From NCBI GenBank assembly GCA_025062325.1, contig JANXAL010000027.1:1-64000 (forward strand): a DNA stretch of 64,000 nt. Reading direction: 5' to 3'. This DNA comes from Roseiflexus sp. GTDB taxonomy: Bacteria > Chloroflexota > Chloroflexia > Chloroflexales > Roseiflexaceae. This document shows, piece after piece, positions 8,343 to 17,952 of this stretch. Position 1 is the first letter of the stretch, and every line of letters begins with the position of its first letter. The position numbers and the translations under genes were made by a program. A model generated the notes under the pieces. It was not told the DNA's origin. It saw only the letters and a program-made list of their open reading frames with translations, and made no database searches.

Positions 8343-10877
8343 ATGATCGACCTCGACGACCTTCTGGCAATTGGCGGGCGACTAGCAGCGCCCCCTGTCG
8401 CTCGTCGGTTCACCGGTTTTTCGTATGACTCACGCCTGACGAATGCAGGGGAACTGTTCCTTGCATTGCGCACGCCGCGTGGCGATGGTCATGCGTATAT
8501 TGCTGATGCGCTGGCGTCCGGCGCAACCGGCGTCGTTTGTGAGACGCTGCCGGTAGAGAGCGCCAATGCTACCATCATCATCGCCGACGACCCGGCGCTG
8601 CTTGCGGCACGCTGGGCGTCCGCGCGGTTGCGTCAGGTGGCGCCGCTGGTCGTCGGCGTGACCGGCAGCGTCGGCAAAACATCGACAACTCGCGCGATCG
8701 CTGCAGTTCTGTCAGCGATGGCGCCGACCTTCCGCAGCCGCCGCAGCTTCAATTCGTTGATCGGGCTGCCAGTATCACTCGCGCATCTCAAGGATGACCA
8801 CCGCTTCGCGGTGCTGGAATACGGGACGGCGTATCCCGGCGAACTCCGTCGCCTGGTAACGCTGTTTCCGCCACACGTGGCAGTCGTGACGTCTGCTAGT
8901 CCGATGCGCCTGTCGGCATTCGGCTCGGTGGCCGGTTTGGCGCGCGAGTTTGGCGTGCTGGTCGCTGCGCTGCCTGCCGACGGTTGGGCAGTGCTCAATG
9001 GTGATGATCCGGCGGTAGCGACGCTGCGCACGATGACCCGCGCACGGGTGCTGACCTTTGGAACCGGCGCAGGGTGCGATCTGCGCGCGGAGGTGTGTCG
9101 GTATAGCCTTGATGGCACAGAAATGCGTCTGGTCTATGGCGATGCATCGGTTGATGCTGTCATTCCGCTGATCGGCGAACCGGCGGTTGGCGCAGCGCTT
9201 GCCGCAATCGGCGTGGGGCTGGCGTGCGGCATGAGCCTGGAACGCGCCGCTGCGCGGCTGGCGTATGTCGAGCCGCCTGCCGGTCGTCTGCGGCCGCATC
9301 CAGCGCGAAATGGCGCAGTGCTACTCGACGACACCGTGGGCGCGGAGCCATCGGCGATGTTGGCAGCGCTGCGCACCCTGGCGACGCTCCCGGCGCGACG
9401 GCGGATCGCGGTGCTGGGAGATCTTCCCGCCGACAGTTCTGATCCTAGCGAGCGGAACGATGTGTACGCGATGATCGGAACCCTTGCAGCCCAGGTCGCC
9501 GATGTCCTGATCTGGAAAGGGGATGCAGGAACGCCAGTGATCCGCGTAGCGCAGCGGATACGCCCCGATCTGCCGGTGACGGTCGTTTACACGATCGCAG
9601 CAGCGCTCGAATCCATCCCTTCCGACCTCGGCGCAGGCGATCTGATCCTGGTTTGCGGCGGCGCAGCCGCACGGATGGAGCGCCTGGTCGCTGCGCTGGT
9701 CGCTCCATCGGTGAACGTTTCACAGGCGCTGGTGCGCCAGGACGCCGGGTGGCGCGCTACGCGCATTGCCGATCCTGACCGCCCGACATGGGTGCGGGTC
9801 GACCTGGACGCAATCCGCGACAATGTGCGCACGCTGCGCGCAATTGCTGGCGTGCCGCTCATGGCAGTGCTCAAGGCGGATGCCTACGGTCATGGCGCAG
9901 TACGCGCCGCACGCGCGGCGCTGGCTGGCGGCGCGTCGGCGCTCGCGGTGGCGACGCTCGGCGAGGCGCGGACGCTGCGAGAAGCCGGGATTGGCGCACC
10001 CATTCTGGCGCTCGGCTACACCCCGCCGTGGCAAGTAGTGCATGCGGCGCGGCTGGGGGTCGCTATTACCGTTTTCGACTCTGACACGGCACGCGCATGT
10101 GCGGCAGCGGCTGAGACTGGATTGAACATCACCGTCCACGTCGAGGTAGATACCGGTATGGCGCGCACAGGGCTGAGCATCGCAGAGTTGGGTCCGTTTT
10201 TGCGGACGCTTGCTGACATGCCGGGTGTACGCATCGAGGGATTGTATACCCATTTCGCCGACGCCGATGCGCCCGACCTGAGTGCTGCAGAAGCGCAACT
10301 CCGCCGCTTCTGCACGGTAGTGGAAGCGATCACGGCGGCTGGCATGCGACCGCCGATTGTCCATGCCGCCAACAGCGCTGCACTGTTGCGTCTTCCGGGG
10401 GCGCGGTTCGATATGGTGCGCCCTGGTATTGCGTGCTATGGGCTGTCGCCTTCACCCTGGACGCCGCTGCCGCCGACGCTGCGACCGGCGCTTTCGTTCC
10501 ACGCCGAGGTGGCGCAGGTGCGGGATCTTCCACCTGAAACGCCAGTCTCGTATGGCGGCGCGTTCATTACCCGGCGTACCTCCCGCATTGCAACAATCCC
10601 CGTGGGATACGCAGATGGTCTGCGCCGGTCGCCAGCGTGGCGCGAGGTGCTGGTGCGCGGTCAGCGTGCGCCGATCGTCGGGCGGATCTGCATGGACTAC
10701 GCGATGATCGATGTCACCGACATTCCTGGCGTGCGACGCGGCGACCTGGTGACCCTGATCGGCGCGCAGGGCGACGCACGGCTCACGGCAGACGAGGTCG
10801 CCGAATGGTTGGGGACGATCAGTTATGACGTGGTGGCGACCATTCTGCCGCGGGTGCCGCGGGAAATCGGCGAGTGA
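8343..10877 (+). CDS. Bifunctional MurF (UDP-MurNAc-tripeptide:D-Ala-D-Ala ligase) - alanine racemase fusion
   Basis: The product has 844 residues in two complete enzymes. Residues 1-450 are MurF-like: an N-terminal substrate domain, the ATP loop GVTGSVGKTST near 103-113, a central ligase domain and a C-terminal domain. From about 481 the sequence is an alanine racemase: VRVDLDAIRDNV, the PLP lysine in MAVLKADAYGHG, THFADAD, RPGIACYG, and the region of the second catalytic tyrosine ahead of GRICMDYAMID. Together the halves could make D-Ala and add D-Ala-D-Ala to the muropeptide. GGTGGT precedes the ATG. Such fusions are known in some other phyla. Confidence 0.9.
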   Translation: MIDLDDLLAIGGRLAAPPVARRFTGFSYDSRLTNAGELFLALRTPRGDGHAYIADALASGATGVVCETLPVESANATIIIADDPALLAARWASARLRQVAPLVVGVTGSVGKTSTTRAIAAVLSAMAPTFRSRRSFNSLIGLPVSLAHLKDDHRFAVLEYGTAYPGELRRLVTLFPPHVAVVTSASPMRLSAFGSVAGLAREFGVLVAALPADGWAVLNGDDPAVATLRTMTRARVLTFGTGAGCDLRAEVCRYSLDGTEMRLVYGDASVDAVIPLIGEPAVGAALAAIGVGLACGMSLERAAARLAYVEPPAGRLRPHPARNGAVLLDDTVGAEPSAMLAALRTLATLPARRRIAVLGDLPADSSDPSERNDVYAMIGTLAAQVADVLIWKGDAGTPVIRVAQRIRPDLPVTVVYTIAAALESIPSDLGAGDLILVCGGAAARMERLVAALVAPSVNVSQALVRQDAGWRATRIADPDRPTWVRVDLDAIRDNVRTLRAIAGVPLMAVLKADAYGHGAVRAARAALAGGASALAVATLGEARTLREAGIGAPILALGYTPPWQVVHAARLGVAITVFDSDTARACAAAAETGLNITVHVEVDTGMARTGLSIAELGPFLRTLADMPGVRIEGLYTHFADADAPDLSAAEAQLRRFCTVVEAITAAGMRPPIVHAANSAALLRLPGARFDMVRPGIACYGLSPSPWTPLPPTLRPALSFHAEVAQVRDLPPETPVSYGGAFITRRTSRIATIPVGYADGLRRSPAWREVLVRGQRAPIVGRICMDYAMIDVTDIPGVRRGDLVTLIGAQGDARLTADEVAEWLGTISYDVVATILPRVPREIGE

Positions 10878-10948
10878 AACTTGCCCGGCGCATCAGTGTG
10901 ACATGCTCATGGCGAGGCTTTGTGTCGAGAGAAAGGCGGTCGGGCGCC

Positions 10949-11662
10949 TCATCCGACGCCGAGATAGGCGTGCTGAACGAGTTTATTCTCACGCAACGCC
11001 TGGGCAGTGTCCGCCAGAACAATCTCTCCGGTTTGGAGCACGTAGCCGCGATGAGCAATCGCTAGCGCCATGAGCGCGTTTTGCTCAACGAGGAGGATGG
11101 TCGTTCCTTGGGCATTGATGTCGCTGATGATGCCGAAGATCTGCTCAACTAGCACTGGCGCGAGACCCATGGACGGCTCATCAAGGAGAAGCACGCGCGG
11201 ACGGCCCATCAATGCCCGCCCGATCGCCAGCATCTGCTGCTCGCCGCCGGAGAGCGTGCCGCCGCGCTGGTTGAGGCGCTCGTACAGGCGGGGGAAAAGA
11301 TGGAACACACGCTCCATATCTCTGGCGATCTCGGCTTTGTCCTTGCGTAGAAACGCGCCAATCTCCAAGTTCTCGCGCACGGTCAGGCGCGGAAAGATGC
11401 GCCGCCCTTCCGGCACCTGGATGACCCCCAATTCGACGATCTTGTGCGGTGGCAGGTGATCGATCCGCTCACCCTTGAACAGAATCTCGCCATACCTGGG
11501 TCGTAGCAGTCCTGAAATGGTGCGTAATGTCGTGCTCTTGCCGGCGCCGTTCGAGCCGATCAGCGTCACGATCTCACCTTCTTCGACCGAGAGCGAGATG
11601 CCTTTCAGGGCATGGATGTTGCCGTAGTAGGTATGGACGTTTTTGAGTTCGAGCAGTGGCAT
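10949..11662 (-). CDS. livF: Branched-chain amino-acid ABC transporter ATPase
   Basis: A 237-residue ABC ATPase of the LivF type: Walker A GSNGAGKST, Q-loop region, signature LSGGEQQML, Walker B VLLLDEPSMGL, switch histidine replaced in the family pattern by the LLVEQN segment. Together with LivG it powers high-affinity uptake of Leu/Ile/Val or related amides and amino acids. It is the last gene of the livKHMGF run on the minus strand, 40 bp after livG. Confidence 0.92.
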   Translation of the reverse strand: MPLLELKNVHTYYGNIHALKGISLSVEEGEIVTLIGSNGAGKSTTLRTISGLLRPRYGEILFKGERIDHLPPHKIVELGVIQVPEGRRIFPRLTVRENLEIGAFLRKDKAEIARDMERVFHLFPRLYERLNQRGGTLSGGEQQMLAIGRALMGRPRVLLLDEPSMGLAPVLVEQIFGIISDINAQGTTILLVEQNALMALAIAHRGYVLQTGEIVLADTAQALRENKLVQHAYLGVG

Positions 11663-11702
11663 ACAGAACCAAGAACCAGTGGGTTAGAGGTCAGAGCGCT
11701 TT

Positions 11703-12497
11703 CTAACCTTCAACCCGCTCCACGCCGTGAGCGGCGGCGCCTTTGCCCAGGTAGGCTTCAATCACGCGCGGGTTGGAGCGGATCTCCTCAGGAAGACCTT
11801 CTGCGATCTTAGTGCCGTAATCGAGCACGGTAATCCGTTCCGAGATCGTCATCACCACGCGCATATCGTGTTCAATCAGCACGACCGTAATGCCCAGTTC
11901 ATCGCGCAGACGCCGGATCAGATTCGTCGCCTCGGCGGTTTCCTGCGGATTCATGCCTGCCGTCGGCTCATCGAGCAGAATCAGTTTCGGCGACGATGCC
12001 AGCGCCCGCGCGATTTCCAGGCGGCGCTGGTCGCCATAGGGAAGATTGCGCGCCAGTTGATTCCGTTGATGATCGAGGTTCACGAATCTGAGCAGCTCGC
12101 GTGCACGTTCGAGCGATGCTCGCTCCTCGGCGCGAACGGAAGGAGTGCCAAACAGAATCTGCCACAAACCGGCATGCAGGCGCGTATGCATGCCAACCAG
12201 CACATTTTCGAGCACCGTCATCGCATTGAACAGGCGAATGTTCTGAAACGTGCGGCAGATGCCCAGCGCTGTGATCTGATCGGGACGAAGCCCTGTGATG
12301 TCTTTGCCATCGAAGATGATCGTCCCTTTTGTTGGCTTGTATATGCCGGTCAATACGTTGAAGAACGTAGTTTTTCCCGCCCCATTGGGCCCAATCACGC
12401 TGACGATGCTGCCCGCCTCAACGGTGAGCGACACATCATTCACCGCCGTGAGGCCGCCAAACTGTTTGGTAATATGCTTTGCTTCCAGGAGCGCCAC
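11703..12497 (-). CDS. livG: Branched-chain amino-acid ABC transporter ATPase
   Basis: A 264-residue LivG-type ATPase: Walker A GPNGAGKTT, a long insert typical of LivG between GICRTFQN and RNLPYGDQRR (the signature region), Walker B LILLDEPTAGM, and IEHDMRVVM with the switch histidine. It pairs with LivF on the membrane dimer LivH-LivM. The gap of about 100 bp to livM contains a small GC-rich hairpin (GAGCAGGC ... GCCTGCTC) near 12570-12591 that could separate expression of the two halves of the operon. Confidence 0.92.
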   Translation of the reverse strand: MALLEAKHITKQFGGLTAVNDVSLTVEAGSIVSVIGPNGAGKTTFFNVLTGIYKPTKGTIIFDGKDITGLRPDQITALGICRTFQNIRLFNAMTVLENVLVGMHTRLHAGLWQILFGTPSVRAEERASLERARELLRFVNLDHQRNQLARNLPYGDQRRLEIARALASSPKLILLDEPTAGMNPQETAEATNLIRRLRDELGITVVLIEHDMRVVMTISERITVLDYGTKIAEGLPEEIRSNPRVIEAYLGKGAAAHGVERVEG

Positions 12498-12603
12498 AAT
12501 GAACCCTCTTACCCTTCAGCGCATGTTAGGGCCAGGCGCAGGGGCCTGCCCTTCCACCTCTCACCCTTCGGGGAGCAGGCGCGGGGGCCTGCTCCTTTAT
12601 CTC

Positions 12604-13968
12604 TCATCCTTCAGCGCTTTGTGCAGATTCCGCAGCAGGCTTCACCGTCTTCGAGACAGGCGCCGGTTCAGGCTCATCGTGGTGCAACTCTTGACGGCGA
12701 CGATCCTCCGGCAGCAACCCTTCCGGACGGAAAATCATCATGATAATCAGCAGCAACCCGAAGAGCAGGCGCTGATACTGCGCCGGATCGAACCACGCTG
12801 GGATCGGCACGCCGCGGCGCTGGAGCGCCGCCAGCTCGCTAGCGATGCGCGGCAGCAACTGCAGGTCGAGCAGGGTAACAATCACGGCGCCGAGTATCGT
12901 GCCAGGGATACTGCCCATCCCGCCAAGAATGACCATGGACAAAATACCAATTGACCGCAAGAGATCAAATGTCGGCGGATTGATGAACGTTTGCAGCGCG
13001 CTGAAGATCACCCCCATCGTACCGGCGAACGAGGCGCCGACGGCGAACGCCAGCAGCTTCATCCGTACCAGCGGAATACCCATCGCAATTGCGGCAGTCT
13101 CATCTTCGCGGATTGCCGTCCACGCCCGCCCGATGCGAGAGTTGTTCAGACGATGGACGACGAACACTGTCAGCGCAAGCACGAGCAGCACTAGAAAGTA
13201 GAAATAGAGTCGATATTCCTGCACCTGCGAGATCGTGATCCCAAACGCCTGGAAGACCGGCTCAATGAACAGCGGCGGTCGTCCGATATCCTTAATGCCT
13301 TGCGCGCCGTTCGTAATGTTAATCGGTCGGTCGAGGTTCGTCGCTAGAACGCGGATCACTTCACCCAGACCAAGCGTGACGATCGCCAGGTAATCGCCGC
13401 GCAGCCGCAGCACCGGCAGGCCGAGGAGCACGCCGAAGAAGGCGCCAACCGCTAACCCTATTGCCAGGAATAGCCAGAACCACGATCCGTGGAGCGGTTC
13501 CATTCCCGACACGATGTTGGAAATCTGCGGCGTGCTGAAGATGCCCCACAGATAGGCGCCAACGGCGAAGAATGCCACATACCCCAGGTCAAGCAGACCC
13601 GCAAATCCGACCACTACGTTCAAGCCAAGCGCCAGCGCTGCGAACATGCCCGCCTTGGTCACGACATCGATGTAGAACGGGTTGAGCACCCCAAAGACCG
13701 GCATCACCACCGCCAGCAGGATCGTGCCAAGCGTCAACTTGAACGCCAATATGGTCGGAGCGCGATAGATCACGAACATCAACAGCAGGAAGAGCACGAC
13801 GACCATATCGGTGCCAAGGCCAGTCGTCGGGTTGACAAGCAGCAATGCCGACACAATGGCGGCATACGCCAGGATCAGCACATACGGCGCGGGACCGCGC
13901 CCTGCCATTGTGCGCAGTTGTGTCCAGAGCGACGCAGGCTGGTCGACCTGCCGATTATCCGTTGCCAT
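12604..13968 (-). CDS. livM: Branched-chain amino-acid ABC transporter permease
   Basis: An integral membrane protein of 454 residues with about ten hydrophobic segments and the LivM signatures YVAFFAVGAYLWG, LPVLRLRGDYLAIVTLGLGE and the coupling region RAWTAIREDE. The C-terminus has a hydrophilic tail of about 40 residues (rich in Glu, Pro, Ala) beyond the usual end at FRPEGLL. It starts 4 bp after the livH stop, so the two permeases are very likely translated from one message. Confidence 0.92.
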   Translation of the reverse strand: MATDNRQVDQPASLWTQLRTMAGRGPAPYVLILAYAAIVSALLLVNPTTGLGTDMVVVLFLLLMFVIYRAPTILAFKLTLGTILLAVVMPVFGVLNPFYIDVVTKAGMFAALALGLNVVVGFAGLLDLGYVAFFAVGAYLWGIFSTPQISNIVSGMEPLHGSWFWLFLAIGLAVGAFFGVLLGLPVLRLRGDYLAIVTLGLGEVIRVLATNLDRPINITNGAQGIKDIGRPPLFIEPVFQAFGITISQVQEYRLYFYFLVLLVLALTVFVVHRLNNSRIGRAWTAIREDETAAIAMGIPLVRMKLLAFAVGASFAGTMGVIFSALQTFINPPTFDLLRSIGILSMVILGGMGSIPGTILGAVIVTLLDLQLLPRIASELAALQRRGVPIPAWFDPAQYQRLLFGLLLIIMMIFRPEGLLPEDRRRQELHHDEPEPAPVSKTVKPAAESAQSAEG

Positions 13969-13972
13969 ACCC

Positions 13973-15154
13973 TCACACCTTTTGCGCCACCACTTCGCCC
14001 AGCAAGCCGGATGGCCGGAAGATCAGGATCAGGATGAGAATGCTAAACGCCACAATGTCGGCATAACTTGCACCCGAGAACTGCCCGCGGGTGAAGAGCG
14101 AGAGGTACGAGGCGACAAACGCCTCCAGGAAGCCAAGCACAATTCCGCCGACCATGGCGCCGGTAATATTGCCGATGCCGCCGAGTACAGCGGCGGTAAA
14201 GGCTTTGAGTCCCGGCAGAAACCCGACATATGGGTTAATCGTGCCGACACGCATGCCGAACAGAATGCCGGCCGCGCCGCCAAGCGCGCCGCCGATCAGA
14301 AACGTGATGGCGATAACGCGATTCACGTCAATGCCCATCAGACTGGCTGTCGGTCGGTCCTGTGCCACTGCGCGGATTGCCGTACCGAGTTTGGTGATGT
14401 TGACCAGATAGTTTAGCCCAATCAACATCAGAATTGCCACCACGATGAAGATCAGCGAGCGACTGTCGACGCTGACCGGTATTGTACGCTCGTCTGCAAT
14501 TGGCATGTGCGCCAGAACCAGCGGTTGACCGAGGTCTGGCGTGCGGAACTGCGCATTGAAGCCTAGACCAGTATTGACCGCAATCATGCGCATGACGTCT
14601 TGCAGCACGAGCGAGACGCCGATCGCCGAGATGAGCGGCACCAGGCGCGGCGCATTGCGCAGCGGGCGATAGGCGATACGTTCAACCGACATCGCCAGAA
14701 GCCCTGAGACTGCCATGCCGAGCAAGACGGCAGCGATGACAAACAGAATCGGATTGATGGTCGTAAGCATGCCCGATGACGCCAGCGCTGCGCCAAAAAA
14801 GGCGCCAACGAAGGCGCCGACCATAAAAATCTCGCCATGCGCGAAATTGATGAACTCCAGGACGCCATACACCATCGTGTAGCCAAGCGCAATCGTGGCA
14901 TAGAGAAAGCCGCGCACCAAACCATCGACGATCACCTGGGGCAGGATGGTAATAGTGCCCTGGAGCAGGTCAATATCCTCGCGCGTACCACGCAGCACGA
15001 CAGCCAGCAAGATAACAACGCCGCCCAGCGCGACGGCGCTGCCGACAACGAACAGAAACACCTGAAGGAGGGGACCGAAGACTTCGCTCATGAACGAGCG
15101 AAAGGAGCGACGTGTAAGGATCAGCTCCGCACCTGTCGTTGCTTCAACTGCCAT
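13973..15154 (-). CDS. livH: Branched-chain amino-acid ABC transporter permease
   Basis: A LivH-type permease of 393 residues. About 85 N-terminal residues, including one additional hydrophobic segment, precede the usual family start (VDGLVRGFLYATIALGYTMVYG). The core shows INFAHGEIFMVGAF, the ERIAYRPLRNAPRL block and the coupling helix AIRAVAQDRPTASLMGI. It forms the channel dimer with LivM. A perfect 14-bp hairpin separates it from livK. Confidence 0.92.
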   Translation of the reverse strand: MAVEATTGAELILTRRSFRSFMSEVFGPLLQVFLFVVGSAVALGGVVILLAVVLRGTREDIDLLQGTITILPQVIVDGLVRGFLYATIALGYTMVYGVLEFINFAHGEIFMVGAFVGAFFGAALASSGMLTTINPILFVIAAVLLGMAVSGLLAMSVERIAYRPLRNAPRLVPLISAIGVSLVLQDVMRMIAVNTGLGFNAQFRTPDLGQPLVLAHMPIADERTIPVSVDSRSLIFIVVAILMLIGLNYLVNITKLGTAIRAVAQDRPTASLMGIDVNRVIAITFLIGGALGGAAGILFGMRVGTINPYVGFLPGLKAFTAAVLGGIGNITGAMVGGIVLGFLEAFVASYLSLFTRGQFSGASYADIVAFSILILILIFRPSGLLGEVVAQKV

Positions 15155-15186
15155 GATGGAGTAACTCTTCCCCTACATTTTGATAA

Positions 15187-15220
15187 GACCCGAAGTGTTT
15201 GTCAGAAAACACTTCGGGTC
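15187..15220 (-). terminator. Perfect intercistronic hairpin between livK and livH
   Basis: GACCCGAAGTGTTT and its exact complement flank a 6-nt loop: 14 paired bases with no mismatch. On the minus strand it is followed by TTATCAAAATG, a weak U-tract. The position, 45 nt past the livK stop and 33 nt before livH, suits an attenuator or an RNA-stabilising end that leaves more binding-protein message than permease message. Confidence 0.65.
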
Positions 15221-15264
15221 AATCCGGTCATCTCGGCGACTTGAACTCAGAACTCAATCGACGT

Positions 15265-16575
15265 TCACGGCGCTGCGATTTCGAGGCGCTTGACGACCTT
15301 GTTCTTGTTCCACACCTCGGCTGGATCACCCGCTTCGCTGCTGACCTGGAGCACGAAGTAGGCGCTCTTCACCGGGTCGCCCTTTGCGTTGAACTCGTAC
15401 GTGCCGGTGATGCCCTTATAGGGACCCAGCTTCTTCATCGCTTCGAGCACCTGCGCGCGAGTTGGCTTGCCGTTGGCCGCCTTGGCAGCGTTGGCGATCG
15501 CCTGGATGCAAACGCCCATCGCATCATACGCCTGCGCTGAGAACGGCGGCGCAGCTTCCTTATACTTCGCCTGGTAATCCTCAGCGAACTTCGCCGCGTC
15601 GGGGAACTGGCTAACCGGCGCAGCCACCGAGGTGTAGTACATACCCTTCACCGCATCGCCAGCGACCTTCAGCAATTCCGGCGAGTCGAGACCGTCCGGC
15701 CCGAGGAATGCCGCCTTGATGCCGCGGTCGCGCGCCTGCTTGAACAGCGGCGCTGCCTGGCTGTAGATGCCGCCGAAGTAGATCAGATCTGGATTCGCGG
15801 CCTGGATCGGCGTCAGGATGGAGTCGAAGACCGACTGTTCCTCAGTGCCCTCGAAGCCCAGCACCTTGATGTTGTTCTTCTCCGCGTTCTGGCGGAAGAA
15901 TTCCGCAACGCCCTGGCCGTAATCGGTCTTGTCGTGGATGATATAGACGCTCTTGATCTTCAGCTCGGTGCGTGCGAACTCTTCGCCAACCGCGCCCTGC
16001 ACATCGTCCCGTCCCACGATACGGAAGGCGTTGGCATATCCGCTTTCGGTGATCTTCGGGTTGGTATTGGCAGGGGAAACCATCACCAGGCTGGCAGCCT
16101 GATAGTCAGGCAGCGAGGCGAGCGCCACGCCCGAGTTCAGGTGCCCGACCAGACACAGGATGTCGTTGTCGGAAACGATGTTCTTTGCGTTCGCAGAACC
16201 GACCTCCGGCTTCGCCTGGTCGTCGAACGGCGCAAGTTCAACCGTGAAGCCCATGTCGGTCAAGGTCTTGCCAAGTTGTTCAAGCCCAAGTTCGGCGCCA
16301 TTGCGAATGCCGACGCCGAGTGCTGCCTGCGGACCGGAAAGCGGACTCTGAGTAGCGATCTTAATCACGCCAGTCATGCCGCCTGTTGGTGTCGCTGGCG
16401 CTGGCGTCGCCGCTGGCGTCGCTGGCGCTGGCGTCGCCGCTGGCGTCGCTGGCGCTGGCGTCGCTGGCGCTGGCGTCGGTGCAACCGTAGGAGTAGGCGT
16501 CGGTGGCGCAGCGCATGCCGCTACCAGCGCCCCCAGCAGAGCAAAGATGAGAAACGCACTGACACGTTTCACCAT
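15265..16575 (-). CDS. livK: Branched-chain amino-acid ABC transporter substrate-binding lipoprotein
   Basis: A lipoprotein signal peptide (lipobox LVAAC, Cys 21) is followed by about 45 residues of Pro/Ala/Thr linker built from APATPAAT repeats, whose DNA is a tandem repeat at about 16390-16490. A type I periplasmic binding fold follows from IKIATQSPLSGPQAALG to the end, with VGHLNSGVALA and VSPANTNPKIT typical of LivK/LivJ. It delivers the ligand to LivHMGF. AAGGAG lies 8 nt upstream of the ATG. It is the first gene of the operon. Ligand specificity (Leu/Ile/Val, amides or urea) cannot be decided by eye. Confidence 0.92.
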   Translation of the reverse strand: MVKRVSAFLIFALLGALVAACAAPPTPTPTVAPTPAPATPAPATPAATPAPATPAATPAPATPTGGMTGVIKIATQSPLSGPQAALGVGIRNGAELGLEQLGKTLTDMGFTVELAPFDDQAKPEVGSANAKNIVSDNDILCLVGHLNSGVALASLPDYQAASLVMVSPANTNPKITESGYANAFRIVGRDDVQGAVGEEFARTELKIKSVYIIHDKTDYGQGVAEFFRQNAEKNNIKVLGFEGTEEQSVFDSILTPIQAANPDLIYFGGIYSQAAPLFKQARDRGIKAAFLGPDGLDSPELLKVAGDAVKGMYYTSVAAPVSQFPDAAKFAEDYQAKYKEAAPPFSAQAYDAMGVCIQAIANAAKAANGKPTRAQVLEAMKKLGPYKGITGTYEFNAKGDPVKSAYFVLQVSSEAGDPAEVWNKNKVVKRLEIAAP

Positions 16576-16997
16576 GGTGCTTCTCCTTTGCTAGAGAATC
16601 TGTTCCACAGGGCATCTGTAATCAGGAACACGTATTATCTACGCATTCCACTTGCGGCGGCTACCCGCATCGAAACCTTCTGTGCATCCTGCATGCGTAT
16701 CCGCTAAGAGTTTTGAGCCTGCCACCTCCTTTCTGGGCTGTCGCAGCCATCGACAGATGACGCCTTTGGAGCAGTTCCGGGCGAAGAACCTCGACGGAGA
16801 GGCAGTGCTGCGTTGCACAGATGGCTGCGGGCTGCCCGAGCCAAGAGCGACACGCATCTGCAGGCGAAGGACACACCCTAGCGCCGACAGGATGCGGTCA
16901 CCGTCGGCTGCAGGGCAACACGATCAACCCTTTTATGATACTGGGAGTGTACCCACATCATCCGGATTTGTCAAGTTTCATTAAAGGCGAACACTCC
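16576..16997. other. Upstream region of livK, no gene
   Basis: Between livK (minus) and the gene at 17013 (plus) I see no supported coding region; open frames here lack ribosome sites and known motifs. On the minus strand TAGATAAT around 16633-16640 could serve as the livK -10 box, but no good -35 is visible. No T-box or riboswitch pattern was recognised. Confidence 0.5.
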
Positions 16998-17006
16998 TGG
17001 TATAGT
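16998..17006 (+). promoter_or_regulatory. Extended -10 promoter for a leaderless message
   Basis: TGGTATAGT ends 6 nt before the ATG at 17013, so transcription is expected to begin on or next to the A of ATG. No Shine-Dalgarno sequence precedes that ATG. No convincing -35 is seen, which is normal when the TG of an extended -10 is present. Confidence 0.55.
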
Positions 17007-17012
17007 AGAGAC

Positions 17013-17594
17013 ATGCACGATCAGCGCTCACCTTGGTTGATGGTCGCGCTCGGCGTAGCAATTGCGCTGACGCTCATTGCTCTCGGCGGCATGAACGATG
17101 GGTTTGGCTCGCCGGAGTTGATGCGCCGTTTTGCAGCGCAACCGCCTGCTCCAGGAGATCTGATGCTTAATCTGCCGCGGATCGAAGCGCTGCAGGCGCC
17201 CCCCGATCTCCTGCGCGCCCTGGATGATCTGCACAAACGGCTCTCCGGCGGGCAAGCGGCGCCTGCGCTGACTCCGACGGTCGCCAGTCCGCGCATCGAG
17301 GTGCGGGTGAGCAATCTGCACCGCAACGGCGAACAGCTCATTGTGCGCGGCAGCGTGCGCAATCTCGCTGATCAGGAGGTGACGATCCCGCCAGGCGCTT
17401 TCTCTTTCCGCGACAGTCGCGGCGTGCGGTACGCCGCTGCCGCGAGCGCTGCTGCCGCCCTCGCCCCCGGCGCAACGACCGATTTCGAGTTCAGCGTTCC
17501 GTTGCCGGAAGGGCGTGGATTGACGTTGATCTTCGATCTGCCGCCCGACCCGCCACTGGAGCAGACGCTGCTCCTGGAGGTGGCCGAGAGATAA
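17013..17594 (+). CDS. Membrane-anchored protein with C-terminal Ig-like (DUF4352-type) domain, function unknown
   Basis: The 193-residue product begins with a short cytoplasmic end and a single membrane segment (WLMVALGVAIALTLIALGG), followed by a linker rich in Pro and Leu. From about residue 90 a beta-sandwich-like domain follows (RVSNLHRNGEQLIVRGSVRN, then GVRYAA and LAPGATTDFEFSVPLPEG). This resembles DUF4352/FxLYD-type extracellular domains. The ATG at 17013 is chosen over longer frames because of the promoter placed immediately upstream and the membrane anchor. No partner gene is suggested by context. Confidence 0.75.
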   Translation: MHDQRSPWLMVALGVAIALTLIALGGMNDGFGSPELMRRFAAQPPAPGDLMLNLPRIEALQAPPDLLRALDDLHKRLSGGQAAPALTPTVASPRIEVRVSNLHRNGEQLIVRGSVRNLADQEVTIPPGAFSFRDSRGVRYAAAASAAAALAPGATTDFEFSVPLPEGRGLTLIFDLPPDPPLEQTLLLEVAER

Positions 17595-17680
17595 TACGAG
17601 GTTAGGGGTTAAGAGTTAACCTTACCGCTTTCAACACCAATTCCAACCTTCCCAGTTGCGACCTTTTTCATCTCCCCTCT

Positions 17681-17880
17681 CTCACAAGCGCAGAGTCTTT
17701 GAGGTGCGATGGATGTTTTCCGCGTCCTGACGCCTGTTTTCCCCTCATCCCCCTTACCTTCTCCCGCCTCCACGTTGTCCCTGCACGCGGGAGTTGGGGG
17801 AGAAGGGGGAAGTTGCGCATCGCAACGCTCAAAACGGGCGATGTAACGTAAGGGCTTGCCAAAAAATTTGCACTTGTGAG
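17681..17880. repeat. MITE-like dispersed repeat, copy 1
   Basis: The element runs from CTCACAAGCGCAGAGTCTTT to AAAAAATTTGCACTTGTGAG; the ends are imperfect inverted repeats. The interior holds a GC-rich palindrome (CCCCCTTACCTTCTCCC ... GGGAGAAGGGGG) and the module GGGCGATGTAACGTAAGGGC shared with the other copies. The rest of the gap 17595-18223 is leader sequence of the fatty-acid operon. Confidence 0.75.
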
Positions 17881-17952
17881 CTTTCTCTTGCCTCACACCT
17901 CTGAACTCAACATTTTCGCAACACTTTCACAACATGCCCATGGTACACTGCG

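Noticed and set aside
16652-16984. Open frames upstream of 17013
   Set aside because: None has a ribosome site or motif; the promoter at 16998 lies inside them.
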